A stretch of 64,000 nt of DNA from assembly GCF_902859705.1 (NCBI RefSeq), contig NZ_CADIJO010000004.1, positions 310,001 through 374,000 of the forward strand. The letters are read 5' to 3'. Made by a program: the position numbers and the translations under genes. How positions within the stretch are numbered: the stretch's first letter is position 1; the number at the start of each line of letters is the position of its first letter. The stretch comes from Achromobacter deleyi. GTDB taxonomy: Bacteria; Pseudomonadota; Gammaproteobacteria; Burkholderiales; Burkholderiaceae_B. Positions 16,868 through 25,322 of the stretch are shown piece by piece. The notes below the pieces were generated by a model. That model was not told the DNA's origin, did no database searches, and saw only the letters and a list, made by a program, of their open reading frames with translations.

Positions 16868-17554
16868 TCAGGCCTGCGCCTTGGCGCCGCGCGCGGCCTT
16901 GCCTGCCGTCTTGCGGGCCGGCTTAGCCGGGGCCGCCGCCTGCGGCGTGCCCAGGTAACCCATCACGGCATCCACCACCGCCTGTTCCAGCTGCGCCGGG
17001 GTGAAGCCGGCCGGCGGTTCCAGCGCAGCGGCATGCACCAGCGATTCGATGATGCGCAGCACCACGTAGGTGGCCAGTTCGCGATCGTGTTGCGCGATTT
17101 CGGCACGGTGCAATTCCAGCAGGTGGCGCATGCGCCGATGGATGTCCTGGTCGGCGCGGCTGTGGTCGCGCGGCTGGTCAAACAACGGGAATTCTCGTTC
17201 CAGCACGCGGTGCAGCGCGGGCTCGAGCAGATGCGCATGCAGCGAGGCGCCGACGATGGCCGCGACGCGCTCGCGCAGGGTGGCTGCCGGGTTGCCCAGC
17301 AGCGCCTGGTCGATGACATCCAGCATCTGGTTGTCGTGGCGGTCGTGCAGCGCGGCGATCAGCGCATTCTTGTTGGGAAAGTACTGGTACAGCGAACCGA
17401 CGCTGACGCCCGCCGTCTCGGCGATCAGGTTGGTATTGGTGCCGGCGTAGCCATGTTCGGCCAGAACGCGAGCTGTCGCTTGCAGAATGGTCTCGACCGT
17501 CTGCTGCGACCGCTGCTGGCGCGGCGATTTACGGGGCTGCGGGATGCTGGTCAT
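16868..17554 (-). CDS. TetR family transcriptional regulator
   Basis: 228 residues. The N-terminal helix-turn-helix is typical TetR_N (TVETILQATARVLAEHGYAG, then VSVGSLYQYFPNKNALI). The C-terminal ligand domain has no recognised specificity and ends in a low-complexity Ala/Lys/Arg tail (about 25 residues) that may add non-specific DNA affinity. It is transcribed divergently from the MFS gene starting at 17705. The 150-bp gap carries a palindrome within a promoter spacer, so it probably represses the transporter and perhaps itself. Confidence 0.87.
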   Translation of the reverse strand: MTSIPQPRKSPRQQRSQQTVETILQATARVLAEHGYAGTNTNLIAETAGVSVGSLYQYFPNKNALIAALHDRHDNQMLDVIDQALLGNPAATLRERVAAIVGASLHAHLLEPALHRVLEREFPLFDQPRDHSRADQDIHRRMRHLLELHRAEIAQHDRELATYVVLRIIESLVHAAALEPPAGFTPAQLEQAVVDAVMGYLGTPQAAAPAKPARKTAGKAARGAKAQA

Positions 17555-17573
17555 GGAGTTCGGGGAAAGCGAG

Positions 17574-17602
17574 TTTCAAACCTGAGCGTTGGCTCATAAA
17601 AT
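17574..17602 (+). promoter_or_regulatory. Promoter with palindromic operator for the MFS gene
   Basis: TTTCAA (17574-17579) and TAAAAT (17597-17602) are separated by 17 bp. The spacer contains the perfect inverted repeat TGAGC-GTTG-GCTCA (17583-17596), a plausible binding site for the adjacent TetR repressor. Promoter and operator assignments are inferred from sequence only. Confidence 0.5.
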
Positions 17603-17704
17603 TTCTGGCAGGCAGCTTGAGTCCGCCCTGTACTGGCGGATTATGCCATCGCCGATTCCGGCGGCCAGGCATCTCGCTGCACTTCTCCCTTTCAAGGAAT
17701 ACCT

Positions 17705-18916
17705 ATGTCGAATTCATCGACGGCCGGGGCTATGCCCGCGGCCGGCGGGGTCGCGCGCCCCGTTTTCATGCAGATACTGCCGCTGGCGCTGGCGGTCTTC
17801 GTCGGCTTTTTCATGGTGGGCCTGCCGATGCCGGTGCTGCCGCTATATGTGGACGGCGTGCTGGCGCAAGGCGCGCTGATGGTGGGCGTGGTGGCCGGCA
17901 TGCAGTTCGCAGCCGCGCTGCTGTCGCGGGCCTATTCGGGGTCGCTGGCAGACCGCCGCGGCGCCAAGCTTGCGGTGGTGGTGGGCTTTCTGCTGGGCTC
18001 GCTTGCGGGCCTGTTCTATCTGCTGGCCGATGGCCTGGCGCAGCAGCAGCCCCAGGCCGCGCTGGCCGCGTTGATGGCCGGCCGCGCCATCATGGGTTGC
18101 GGCGAAAGCCTGATCGTCACTGGCGCGCTGAGTTGGGGCGTGGGCCGTGTGGGGCCGCAGAACGCGGGCCGCGTGATGGCCTGGGTGGGCGTGGCGATCT
18201 ACGCCGCATTCGGCCTGGGGGCGCCGGCTGGCATGCGATTGTTCGGTGCGGCGGGTTTTGGCGGCATCGCCTGGGCGACGGTGCTGATTCCGGTGGCGGC
18301 GCTGGCGCTGGTGCTGCCGCAACGCGGTGTGCGCGCGGCGGGTGGCGTGCGCACGCCGTTCTACCGGGTGCTGGGGCTGGTGCTGCTGCCCGGGCTGGGC
18401 CTGGCGCTGACCAGCGTGGGTTTCGGGGTGATCACGGCGTTCATCAGCCTGCTGTTCGCCGAACGCGGCTGGAGCGGCGCGGCGTGGATGTTCACGTTGT
18501 TCGGCGGCGGCTTCATTCTGGCGCGGGTGTTCTTTGCCGGTTTGCCTGACAAGCTGGGCGGCGCGCGGGTGGCGCTGGTGTGCGTGCTGATCGAGGCGGT
18601 GGGCCAGTGGCTGATCTGGACGAGCGCGACGCCGGTCTGGGCGTTTGCGGGTGCGTTGCTCAGCGGCGCGGGCTATTCGCTGGCCTTCCCGGCGTTCGGG
18701 GTGGAGGCGGTGCGGCGGGTGCCGGCGGCAAGCCGTGGTGCGGCGATGGGGGCGTACGTGGCGTTCCTGGACGTGGCGCTGGGCATCGCGAGCCCGTTGG
18801 CCGGATGGCTGGCCGGCTATCAAGGCTACGGTGCGGTGTATGCGATGGGGGGCGCGTGCGCGCTGGGCGCGGTGGCGGTGGCCATGGCCTTGCGGGGCCG
18901 GGTGGCGGCTCCGTAG
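17705..18916 (+). CDS. MFS transporter (YfcJ/YhhS-like)
   Basis: 403 residues, about 12 membrane segments, with the MFS loop motif between segments 2 and 3 (GSLADRRGAK, residues about 80-89). It resembles the YfcJ/arabinose-efflux-like group, whose physiological cargo is mostly unknown. A good AAGGA ribosome site precedes the ATG. The divergent TetR gene and the palindromic operator suggest drug or metabolite efflux under repression. A strong terminator lies 57 bp after the stop. Confidence 0.86.
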   Translation: MSNSSTAGAMPAAGGVARPVFMQILPLALAVFVGFFMVGLPMPVLPLYVDGVLAQGALMVGVVAGMQFAAALLSRAYSGSLADRRGAKLAVVVGFLLGSLAGLFYLLADGLAQQQPQAALAALMAGRAIMGCGESLIVTGALSWGVGRVGPQNAGRVMAWVGVAIYAAFGLGAPAGMRLFGAAGFGGIAWATVLIPVAALALVLPQRGVRAAGGVRTPFYRVLGLVLLPGLGLALTSVGFGVITAFISLLFAERGWSGAAWMFTLFGGGFILARVFFAGLPDKLGGARVALVCVLIEAVGQWLIWTSATPVWAFAGALLSGAGYSLAFPAFGVEAVRRVPAASRGAAMGAYVAFLDVALGIASPLAGWLAGYQGYGAVYAMGGACALGAVAVAMALRGRVAAP

Positions 18917-18972
18917 CAAGAGGGGTGGCGGCCGACGATTGATGTGGCCGCGCGTGGCTTGATGCGTCGTTG

Positions 18973-19002
18973 ACGGCGCCCGCTTGTGCGGGCGCCGTTT
19001 TT
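18973..19002 (+). terminator. Rho-independent terminator of the MFS gene
   Basis: Perfect 11-bp stem ACGGCGCCCGC (18973-18983) / GCGGGCGCCGT (18988-18998), loop TTGT, then a run of five T. It lies between the convergent MFS and ribB genes, ending 3 bp before the ribB stop codon. Confidence 0.85.
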
Positions 19003-19004
19003 CG

Positions 19005-19724
19005 TCAGACCGTGGCGGCCATTTCCAGGACCTGGTCGTCGATGCTTTCGGCCTGGCCGTCGCGCAGGCGTTGCAGGTGGTCGGCGAGTTCGGCGATGGT
19101 CAGGGCAACCAGGCCATGCTGGGCGGCGTAACGCTCGAGGGCGGCGCCGCGCATCATGGTGCCGTCGGCGTTCATGAGTTCGCACAGCACACCGGCGGGC
19201 CGCAGGCCGGCCAGGGTGGCGAGGTCGACGGACCCTTCGGTGTGGCCGCGGCGGGTGAGCACGCCGCCGGCCTGGGCGCGCAGGGGGAAGACGTGGCCGG
19301 GGCTGACGATGTCTTCGCTTTGGGCGGTGGGCGAGATGGCGGCGCGGATGGTGGTGACGCGGTCGACGGCGGATACGCCGGTGCTGACGCCTTCGCGGGC
19401 TTCGATGGAAACGGTGAAGGCGGTGGCGAAGCGGCTCTGGTTGCGCTGGACCATGGGGGCCAGGTCAAGGCGGTCAAGGACTTCGCCGGGCAGGCACAGG
19501 CAGACGATGCCGCTGCCGTCGCGGATGAGCTGGGCCATGACGGGCACGGTGAGCTTGTCGGCGGCGACGATGAGGTCGGCTTCGTTTTCGCGGTCGAAGT
19601 CATCCATGAGAATGACGGGACGGCCCAGGCGCAGGTGATGCAGGGCGCGTTGCAGGCGCACGGCGAAGGGCTGGGAAGCCAGGCTGGGGATGGCGGACTG
19701 CTGGGTGACGATGGTGTTGGACAT
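19005..19724 (-). CDS. ribB: 3,4-dihydroxy-2-butanone 4-phosphate synthase
   Basis: 239 residues, single-domain RibB (no fused GTP cyclohydrolase II). It converts ribulose 5-phosphate to the four-carbon precursor of riboflavin. Family motifs present: [16 protein letters not shown] with acidic metal-binding residues, [19 protein letters not shown], and [21 protein letters not shown] with the catalytic-region His/Glu. The ATG at 19724 is the family start; the longer frame runs through the leader. An FMN riboswitch precedes it, so synthesis is shut down when FMN is abundant. Confidence 0.95.
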   Translation of the reverse strand: MSNTIVTQQSAIPSLASQPFAVRLQRALHHLRLGRPVILMDDFDRENEADLIVAADKLTVPVMAQLIRDGSGIVCLCLPGEVLDRLDLAPMVQRNQSRFATAFTVSIEAREGVSTGVSAVDRVTTIRAAISPTAQSEDIVSPGHVFPLRAQAGGVLTRRGHTEGSVDLATLAGLRPAGVLCELMNADGTMMRGAALERYAAQHGLVALTIAELADHLQRLRDGQAESIDDQVLEMAATV

Positions 19725-19839
19725 TGAAACGCTCTCGCGGATTAAGTGGGCGAAAAACGTTTCAGGGCTATTGGACAGCCGAACGCAAAGCCGCTGGCCA
19801 GGCGCTTGGCGGCCCGGGCAGCTGGTTATGTGACGGCAC

Positions 19840-19985
19840 ATCTTCTCTCATCCGGACTATGACCGTCGGCTCTGGCATTTCACCAGATCTGCTGACCCCG
19901 GTGTCCTGGTGGACGCCGGGCGCTCGCGGGCTTGCCACATTGCATGGCTTACCGCCGGTGGGGAATTGCACCCCGCCCTGAAGAC
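19840..19985 (-). promoter_or_regulatory. FMN riboswitch (RFN element) upstream of ribB
   Basis: Read on the minus strand, the conserved blocks occur in order: GGGGTGCAATTCCCCACCGG (near 19975-19955), CGGTAAGCC, AGCCCGCGAGCG, a variable arm, CAGATCTGGTGAAATGCCAG, AGCCGACGGTCATAGTCCGG and ATGAGAGAAGATG. These are the hallmark helices and loops of the RFN element. The aptamer ends about 116 nt before the ribB start, leaving room for an expression platform that controls translation or termination. Confidence 0.95.
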
Positions 19986-20114
19986 GTACTGCTTGTCGTG
20001 TTTTTCACGACTTTTTGATTTTACGCCTGTCTTCGAAGGGGGGAAGAATATGCTTATGGGCAGTATGGGTATCGGGGATTGATGGCTGCTTGCGTCGGGC
20101 GGGGTTCTGTTGAC

Positions 20115-20293
20115 GCCCGGGGCGGCTGGGCCTTGGGTGCGCGGGGCTACGATTGCGGTCCGGAGCCTTCGCTCCGGACTGGCCTCGGCGGCCCCCCCCT
20201 TCGTCATCTTCGTCCAGGCCTTCGGCCTTCCCTTCAGATTCCCTCGGGCGCATCTACACGCCCCGCGCACCCCAAGGCCCCGCCGCCCCGGGC
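20115..20293. repeat. Long near-perfect inverted repeat with an internal hairpin
   Basis: The 33-bp arm at 20115-20147 pairs with 20260-20293 with one mismatch and one single-base indel; the arms are GC-rich. The spacer contains another hairpin GTCCGGAG (20158-20165) / CTCCGGAC (20172-20179) with a TTCG-containing loop. The element fills the gap between the ribB riboswitch and the SET gene and contains no credible gene. Function unknown: it may be a dispersed intergenic repeat, a structured RNA or a bidirectional terminator-like structure. Confidence 0.75.
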
Positions 20294-20432
20294 TCGATCG
20301 GTTTCAGCCTGGAGGTTGTTGGGGCGGGGGGTGTGCTTGGCGTTCTAGCCAAGGGCTGGTGGGGGTGGAGGATCTTGCGGGGTAGGCTGCCGTCCTTGCG
20401 GCGGCAGCGTGGTGGTGTTCCCGGGGCCGGAT

Positions 20433-20957
20433 TTATTCCGCGGCTTGCGGCGTGGCTTCTTGCTCGGGTTCTTTCTTTTTCTTTTTCTTGGGCAGGGCCA
20501 GCATCGTGCCGCGGCACGGGGGGGTGCCGCACAGGCAGCGGTAGCCTTGCTTGAGGGCCTTGGTGATGCGGCCGTCCAGGACCAGGCCGTAGTCGTAGGA
20601 CAGTTCGGTGCCGCGCGGGATGTCGTTCAGGGCGACGATGTAGACGCGTTTGCCGTGCTTGCCTTCCTGGGCTTCGCAGTTGGGGTCGCAGGAGTGGTTG
20701 ATCCAGCGGGCGTCGTTGCCTTCGTCGCCGCCGTCGATGACGCGGCCGGAGCTCAGGGCGAAGAAGAAGGTATGGAAGGGATCGTCGGGGTTGGTGGGGT
20801 GGCGACGGTCGGCTTCTTTGGCGCTGATGCGGGCGCCGCCGTATTCGATGATGCGGGTGCCAGCGGGAATCTTGCGGGCGGCGAAGACGCCGTTGCCGTG
20901 CAGCTTGGAGCGGCGCACGACGTGCCAGGGCTTGATGGGGGTGTCTTCGGTGGTCAT
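20433..20957 (-). CDS. SET-domain protein (predicted lysine methyltransferase)
   Basis: 174 residues. The SET core is complete: GNGVFAARKIPAG (residues 21-33), RWINHSCDPN (84-93) and GTELSYDYG (116-124), the motifs forming the AdoMet and target-lysine pocket. A post-SET cysteine group (C141, C143, C148) could bind zinc with C90. The C-terminus has six consecutive Lys followed by an acidic/Ala tail, which may contact nucleic acid. SET proteins are mainly eukaryotic; bacterial copies are sporadic and their targets (ribosomal or histone-like proteins) mostly unknown. It stands alone, convergent with nothing close and divergent from the bestrophin gene. Confidence 0.9.
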   Translation of the reverse strand: MTTEDTPIKPWHVVRRSKLHGNGVFAARKIPAGTRIIEYGGARISAKEADRRHPTNPDDPFHTFFFALSSGRVIDGGDEGNDARWINHSCDPNCEAQEGKHGKRVYIVALNDIPRGTELSYDYGLVLDGRITKALKQGYRCLCGTPPCRGTMLALPKKKKKKEPEQEATPQAAE

Positions 20958-21061
20958 TGGCGGCGGGTGGGCGGTGAGACGAAACAGAATTATATCGGCG
21001 TGCTTATGACGGGATGACAGGCGTATAGTGAGCGCCGCCTTGTTTCTTACCGATACGCACC

Positions 21062-21982
21062 ATGATTGTCCGTCCGCGTCCTTCCGCGCTGGCTCTGTTC
21101 TTTGTTTTGCGCGGCTCCATCATTCCCCGCATCTTGAGCCGGATTCTTGTCATTACGCTGCTGTCGTGCGTGGTGGTGTGGATGTACCACCGGCAATGGT
21201 TTTCGCCGACGCATCTGTCGGCGGTGCCGTTTTCGCTGTTCGGGCTGGCGTTGTCGGTGTTCATGGGGTTTCGCAACAACGTCTGTTATGACCGCTGGTG
21301 GGAAGCGCGCAAGCAGTGGGGCGACCTGATTGTGCAGGCGCGCAGCCTGGCGCGTGAAAGCGCGGTGCTGCTGGCGGCGAGCACGGCGAATCCGTTGCAG
21401 GAAAGGCTGGTGCGGCGCTGTATTGGCTTTGGCTATGCGTTGGCGGCGCGGTTGCGCGATGAAGACATGGTGGCGGCGGTGCAGCCGTGGGTGCAGCCGG
21501 ACGAGCTGGAGACGCTGGCCGGTTGCCGCAATGTGCCGGACGCGCTGCTGATGGCGATCAACCGGGACCTGGCGGCCTGTCTGCGGCGCGGGGAACTGAG
21601 CGACATTCTTTACCAGGGGCTGACGCAGCGGGTGGCGCAGTGCGCGGCGATCCAGGCGGCTTGCGAGCGGATCAAGTTCACGCCCTCGCCTTTTGCGTAT
21701 TCGCTGCTGCTGCATCGCACGGCGTGGCTGTTCTGTCTGCTGTTGCCGTTCGGGCTGGTGGGCACGCTGGAATACCTGATGCCGGTGGCGGTGACGATCA
21801 TTGCGTATACGTTCTTCGGGCTGGACGCGCTGGGCGACGAGCTGGAAGATCCGTTCGGGCTCGAGGAAAACGACCTGCCGCTGTCGGCGTTGGCCCGGGT
21901 AATCGAGACGGACCTGCTGGAAGGGCTGGGCGTGCGGCCGCTGCCCGAGCCGGCCAAGCCGGTGGATTACGTGTTGCGTTGA
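21062..21982 (+). CDS. Bestrophin-like/UPF0187 family membrane protein
   Basis: 306 residues of the bacterial bestrophin family (PF01062), with the conserved GFRNNVCYDRWWEARKQWG near residue 75 and four hydrophobic segments. Homologues are pentameric anion or cation channels in the inner membrane. The C-terminal cytosolic part contains FFGLDALGDELEDPFG, also typical. It is separated by about 100 bp from the divergent SET gene and converges with the AsnC regulator gene 13 bp downstream. Confidence 0.88.
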   Translation: MIVRPRPSALALFFVLRGSIIPRILSRILVITLLSCVVVWMYHRQWFSPTHLSAVPFSLFGLALSVFMGFRNNVCYDRWWEARKQWGDLIVQARSLARESAVLLAASTANPLQERLVRRCIGFGYALAARLRDEDMVAAVQPWVQPDELETLAGCRNVPDALLMAINRDLAACLRRGELSDILYQGLTQRVAQCAAIQAACERIKFTPSPFAYSLLLHRTAWLFCLLLPFGLVGTLEYLMPVAVTIIAYTFFGLDALGDELEDPFGLEENDLPLSALARVIETDLLEGLGVRPLPEPAKPVDYVLR

Positions 21983-21995
21983 GGGCGGGGCCCGC

Positions 21996-22466
21996 TCAGG
22001 TGGCCGGTCCGGTCAGGGGCAGCATGGTTTCCTTCAGGCGGCGCAATACGAAGCAGGATTTGCTGTGGCGGATGCCGGGAATGCGGTAGAGCTGTTCGCG
22101 TAGCAGCCGTTCGTAGTCGCGGGTGTCGCGCACGGCGATGCGGATGTAGTAGTCGTAGTCGCCAGAGACCAGGAAGGCTTCGAGCACTTCGGGGATCTGG
22201 GCGAGCGCCCGGCCGAATTCATAGAGCGTTTCTTCGCTGTGGCTTTCCAGGGTGACGTGGACGATGACGGTGTCCATGAAGCCCAGGCTGGCCGGGTCGA
22301 TGTCGACCGTGTAGCCGCGGATGACGCCGGCAGCTTCCATTCTTTTGATCCGATTCCAGCATGGGGTGGACGACAGGCCGACGGCGGCGCCGATGTCGTT
22401 CAGGCTGGCGCGGGCATTCTCTTGCAGCACCCGCAGAATCGCCAAATCAAACTTGTCCAGGTTCAT
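21996..22466 (-). CDS. Lrp/AsnC family transcriptional regulator
   Basis: 156 residues: an N-terminal winged helix-turn-helix (LDKFDLAILRVLQENARASL, then VGLSSTPCWNRIKRMEAAG) and the C-terminal RAM/AsnC ligand domain (YEFGRALAQIPEVLEAFLVS, then GDYDYYIRIAV). These proteins sense amino acids and often regulate a divergent gene, here the acetolactate synthase gene 93 bp away. The ATG at 22466 gives the standard Lrp length; the longer frame upstream overlaps ilvB and is a shadow. Confidence 0.92.
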   Translation of the reverse strand: MNLDKFDLAILRVLQENARASLNDIGAAVGLSSTPCWNRIKRMEAAGVIRGYTVDIDPASLGFMDTVIVHVTLESHSEETLYEFGRALAQIPEVLEAFLVSGDYDYYIRIAVRDTRDYERLLREQLYRIPGIRHSKSCFVLRRLKETMLPLTGPAT

Positions 22467-22559
22467 TTTCTTCAATCCCTCCGATTTGCAGACAAATTTA
22501 CTGCGTTTGGCGGCAATCCGTGGAAAAGAAGATAAAAATTCTTCGGACTTGCCCCTAAG

Positions 22560-24380
22560 ATGGATAGCATGAACGATCGCCTGCACCCCTCCGCCGTCAC
22601 CGCGCTTGCCGCCCCTGAACTGCCCCCTGCCAACGGGGCCAAGATTCTGCTCGATACGCTGATTGCGCACGGGGTGGATACCGTCTTCGGCTATCCCGGC
22701 GGGGCTGTGCTGCCGCTGTATGACGCCTTGTACGCCGAGCCGCGCCTGCGCCATGTGCTGGTGCGCCACGAGCAGGCGGCCGTGCATGCGGCCGAGGGCT
22801 ACGCCCGCAGCACCGGCCGTACCGGGGTGGTGTTCGTCACGTCCGGCCCCGGCATGGCCAACACCACGTCCGGTTTGCTGGATGCCATGTGCGATTCGAT
22901 CCCGGTGCTGTGCATCAGCGGCCAGGTCACCACGGCGGCCATCGGCACCGACGCCTTCCAGGAATGCGACGCCATCGGCATCTCGCGGTCGGTCACCAAA
23001 TGGAATACGCAGGTGCGCGCGGTGGACGACGTGGCGGCCGTGACCGCCCGCGCCTTCGAACTGACGCGCCAGGGCCGGCCCGGTCCGGTGCTGCTCGATT
23101 TTCCCAAAGACGTGCAGTTGGCGGTGCCGCGCGATGCCGACGATGACTCGTATGCGCCGTCGCAGCAGAAGCTGGCCGCGCTGCGCGCCCGGCGCCAGGC
23201 GGGCAAGCTGGCGGCCAAGCTGCCGCAATCGGCCGTGCGCCGCGCGGCCGCGTTGATCGCCCAGGCCAAGCGGCCGATCTTCTACGGCGGTGGCGGCCTG
23301 GTGAATGCCGGCCCCGAGGCCTGCGCGGCGTTCACCGAGCTGGTGCGCGCCAGCGGTGCGCCCTGCACGCTGACGCTGATGGGCCTGGGGGCGTTTCCGG
23401 CGTCCGATCCGCAGTTTGTCGGCATGCTGGGCATGCACGGCACGGTGGAAGCCAATCTGGCCATGCACAATTCCGATCTGGTGGTGTGCATCGGCGCCCG
23501 CTTTGACGACCGCATCACGGGCAAGCTGTCCGAATTCTGCCCGCATGCGCGCAAGATCCACATCGACATCGACCCGGCATCCATCAACAAGGTGGTGCGG
23601 GTGGACGTGGCGCTGGTGGGCGATTGCCTGCCGCTGGTGCGCGCGTTGCACGCCGAACTGGGCGACACGCCGCTGGACCCGGCCCGCCTGGCGCCCTGGT
23701 GGGCGCGGGTGCAAACCTGGCGCGCGCAGGACTGCCTGGGTTACACGCCGGCCGCCGATGCGATCCTGCCGCAGCACCTGATGTCACGCTTGAATACGGC
23801 GCTGGCAGACCGCGACGCCATCGTGTCCACCGACGTCGGCCAGCACCAGATGTGGGCGGCGCAGTACCTGCGCTTTGACCAGCCGAACCGCTGGCTCACG
23901 TCCGGCGGCGCCGGCACCATGGGCTACGGCGTGCCGGCCGCGATCGGCGCGCAGATCGCGCATCCCGACAAGACGGTGGTGTGCGTCAGCGGCGACGCCT
24001 CGGTGCTGATGAACATCCAGGAACTGTCCACGGCCATGCAGCACCAGGCGCCCGTGAAGGTCGTGCTGTGCAACAACGGCTATATGGGCATGGTGCGCCA
24101 GTGGCAGGAGCTGATCCACGGCGGCCGCTACAGCCACAGCTACAACGCGTCGTTGCCCGATTTCGTGGCGCTGGCACGTGCGTTCGGCTGGGGCGCAGCC
24201 CGGGTGGACGACCCGGCCAAGCTGGACGCCGCGCTGGCCGAGTGCCTGGCGCACGATGGCCCCTACTTCCTGGACGTGGCGGTCACCGCCCAGGAAAACT
24301 GCTTCCCCATGATGCCCGCCGGCCACGGCCACCAAAAGATGATGCTGGCCGAAGGCGTCTGGTACCAGGAGGAGGGTTGA
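22560..24380 (+). CDS. ilvB: Acetolactate synthase, large (catalytic) subunit
   Basis: 606 residues of the thiamine-diphosphate enzyme family. The activating glutamate lies in [19 protein letters not shown] near residue 65, the central FAD-binding domain around [11 protein letters not shown], and the ThDP/Mg motif is GDASVLMN, continuing to [13 protein letters not shown]. It condenses pyruvate to acetolactate (or with 2-oxobutyrate) for branched-chain amino acids. No ilvN regulatory subunit gene follows, so it either uses a partner encoded elsewhere or works alone. No strong ribosome site is seen before the ATG at 22560; ATG 22569 is an alternative. Probably controlled by the divergent AsnC protein. 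Confidence 0.9.
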   Translation: MDSMNDRLHPSAVTALAAPELPPANGAKILLDTLIAHGVDTVFGYPGGAVLPLYDALYAEPRLRHVLVRHEQAAVHAAEGYARSTGRTGVVFVTSGPGMANTTSGLLDAMCDSIPVLCISGQVTTAAIGTDAFQECDAIGISRSVTKWNTQVRAVDDVAAVTARAFELTRQGRPGPVLLDFPKDVQLAVPRDADDDSYAPSQQKLAALRARRQAGKLAAKLPQSAVRRAAALIAQAKRPIFYGGGGLVNAGPEACAAFTELVRASGAPCTLTLMGLGAFPASDPQFVGMLGMHGTVEANLAMHNSDLVVCIGARFDDRITGKLSEFCPHARKIHIDIDPASINKVVRVDVALVGDCLPLVRALHAELGDTPLDPARLAPWWARVQTWRAQDCLGYTPAADAILPQHLMSRLNTALADRDAIVSTDVGQHQMWAAQYLRFDQPNRWLTSGGAGTMGYGVPAAIGAQIAHPDKTVVCVSGDASVLMNIQELSTAMQHQAPVKVVLCNNGYMGMVRQWQELIHGGRYSHSYNASLPDFVALARAFGWGAARVDDPAKLDAALAECLAHDGPYFLDVAVTAQENCFPMMPAGHGHQKMMLAEGVWYQEEG

Positions 24381-24462
24381 CCCCCACGCCGCACGCGCTT
24401 CGCGCGCTTGCTGCCCCCCGAGGGGGCTGCCCGGCCTTCGGGCGGCCGGGCGGCCGGGCGAC
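24381..24462. repeat. Cluster of GC hairpins between convergent genes
   Basis: Three hairpins in a row follow the ilvB stop: a GCGC/GCGC hairpin near 24394-24407, GCCCCC (24413-24418) / GGGGGC (24422-24427) with loop CGA, and a CCGGCC/GGCCGG hairpin near 24431-24448. No T-run follows. The sequence type (CCCCC..GGGGG stems with CTTCG loops) recurs in this window and probably represents a dispersed intergenic element that also separates ilvB from the convergent SDR gene. Confidence 0.6.
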
Positions 24463-24521
24463 TGTTCCAGCGGGCAACTGGAAAACCAATTGCTCGCGGT
24501 GCGCGGTGCTCGGCTCGTTCT

Positions 24522-25322
24522 TTAGAACTGTATCGACAAGCCGCCGTCCACCACCAGCACATGGCCGTTGACGTACGACGCGGCCTTTGAGGCCAGGAAG
24601 ACTGCCGCCCCGGCGATCTCTTCCGGCTCGCCCCAGCGGCCGGTGGGGTTGCGCGCCGCGACGCGGGGGCCGAAGTCGGGGTCGGCCACCATGGCGGCGT
24701 TGGTTTCGGTGGCGAAGGTGCCCGGCGCGATGGCGTTGCTGGTGATGCCGCGTCCGCCGAATTCCGCTGCCAGCGCCCGCACCAGGCCCGTCAGGCCCTG
24801 TTTGGCCGCCGGGTAGACGGCGTCGCCCGCGCGGGCCAGTTCCCCTACGACCGAGGTGATGGCGATCAGGCGACCGCTGCCCTGGCGCACCATGCGTTCG
24901 GCGGCCAGCTTGGCCAGCAGGATGCCGGCCACCAGATCGGTGTCGATCAATTCGCGGATCTCGGCGGCGCTGGTGTCGGCCAGTGTCTTGCGGTTGCGCG
25001 CGCCCACGTTGTTCACCAGGATGTCCAGGCGGCCGTGCTCGCGGTCGATGCGTTCGAACGCCTGCGCCATGGCCGCGTCGTTGCTGACGTCGAACACCAG
25101 CGGGTGGGCCTCCAGGCCGTCGGCGCGCAGCCCGGCCACGGTGGCGTCCACCGCCTGGGCACTGCGGCCATTGATCAGCACGCGCGCGCCGCTGCCGGCC
25201 AGCGCGCGGGCGATGCACAGGCCCAGCCCGCGGGCCGAACCGGTCACCAGCGCGACCTGGCCGCTCAGGTCGAATTGTTTCAGGTAGGGCAAGGCGGTCG
25301 TCATGGAGGCGGCTCCGTTCAT
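24522..25322 (-). CDS. Short-chain dehydrogenase/reductase (SDR)
   Basis: 266 residues of the classical SDR family: TGSARGLGLCIA cofactor motif, NNVGA, catalytic Ser in ITSVVGELA and Y-x-x-x-K in YPAAKQG (YPAAK). Resembles gluconate 5-dehydrogenase-like members; substrate unknown. The ATG at 25322 overlaps the stop of the permease gene (ATGA) and has a GGAG site, so it is read as the fourth gene of the ABC operon; ATG 25304 (six codons in) is an alternative. Coupling suggests it oxidises or reduces the imported compound. Confidence 0.88.
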   Translation of the reverse strand: MNGAASMTTALPYLKQFDLSGQVALVTGSARGLGLCIARALAGSGARVLINGRSAQAVDATVAGLRADGLEAHPLVFDVSNDAAMAQAFERIDREHGRLDILVNNVGARNRKTLADTSAAEIRELIDTDLVAGILLAKLAAERMVRQGSGRLIAITSVVGELARAGDAVYPAAKQGLTGLVRALAAEFGGRGITSNAIAPGTFATETNAAMVADPDFGPRVAARNPTGRWGEPEEIAGAAVFLASKAASYVNGHVLVVDGGLSIQF

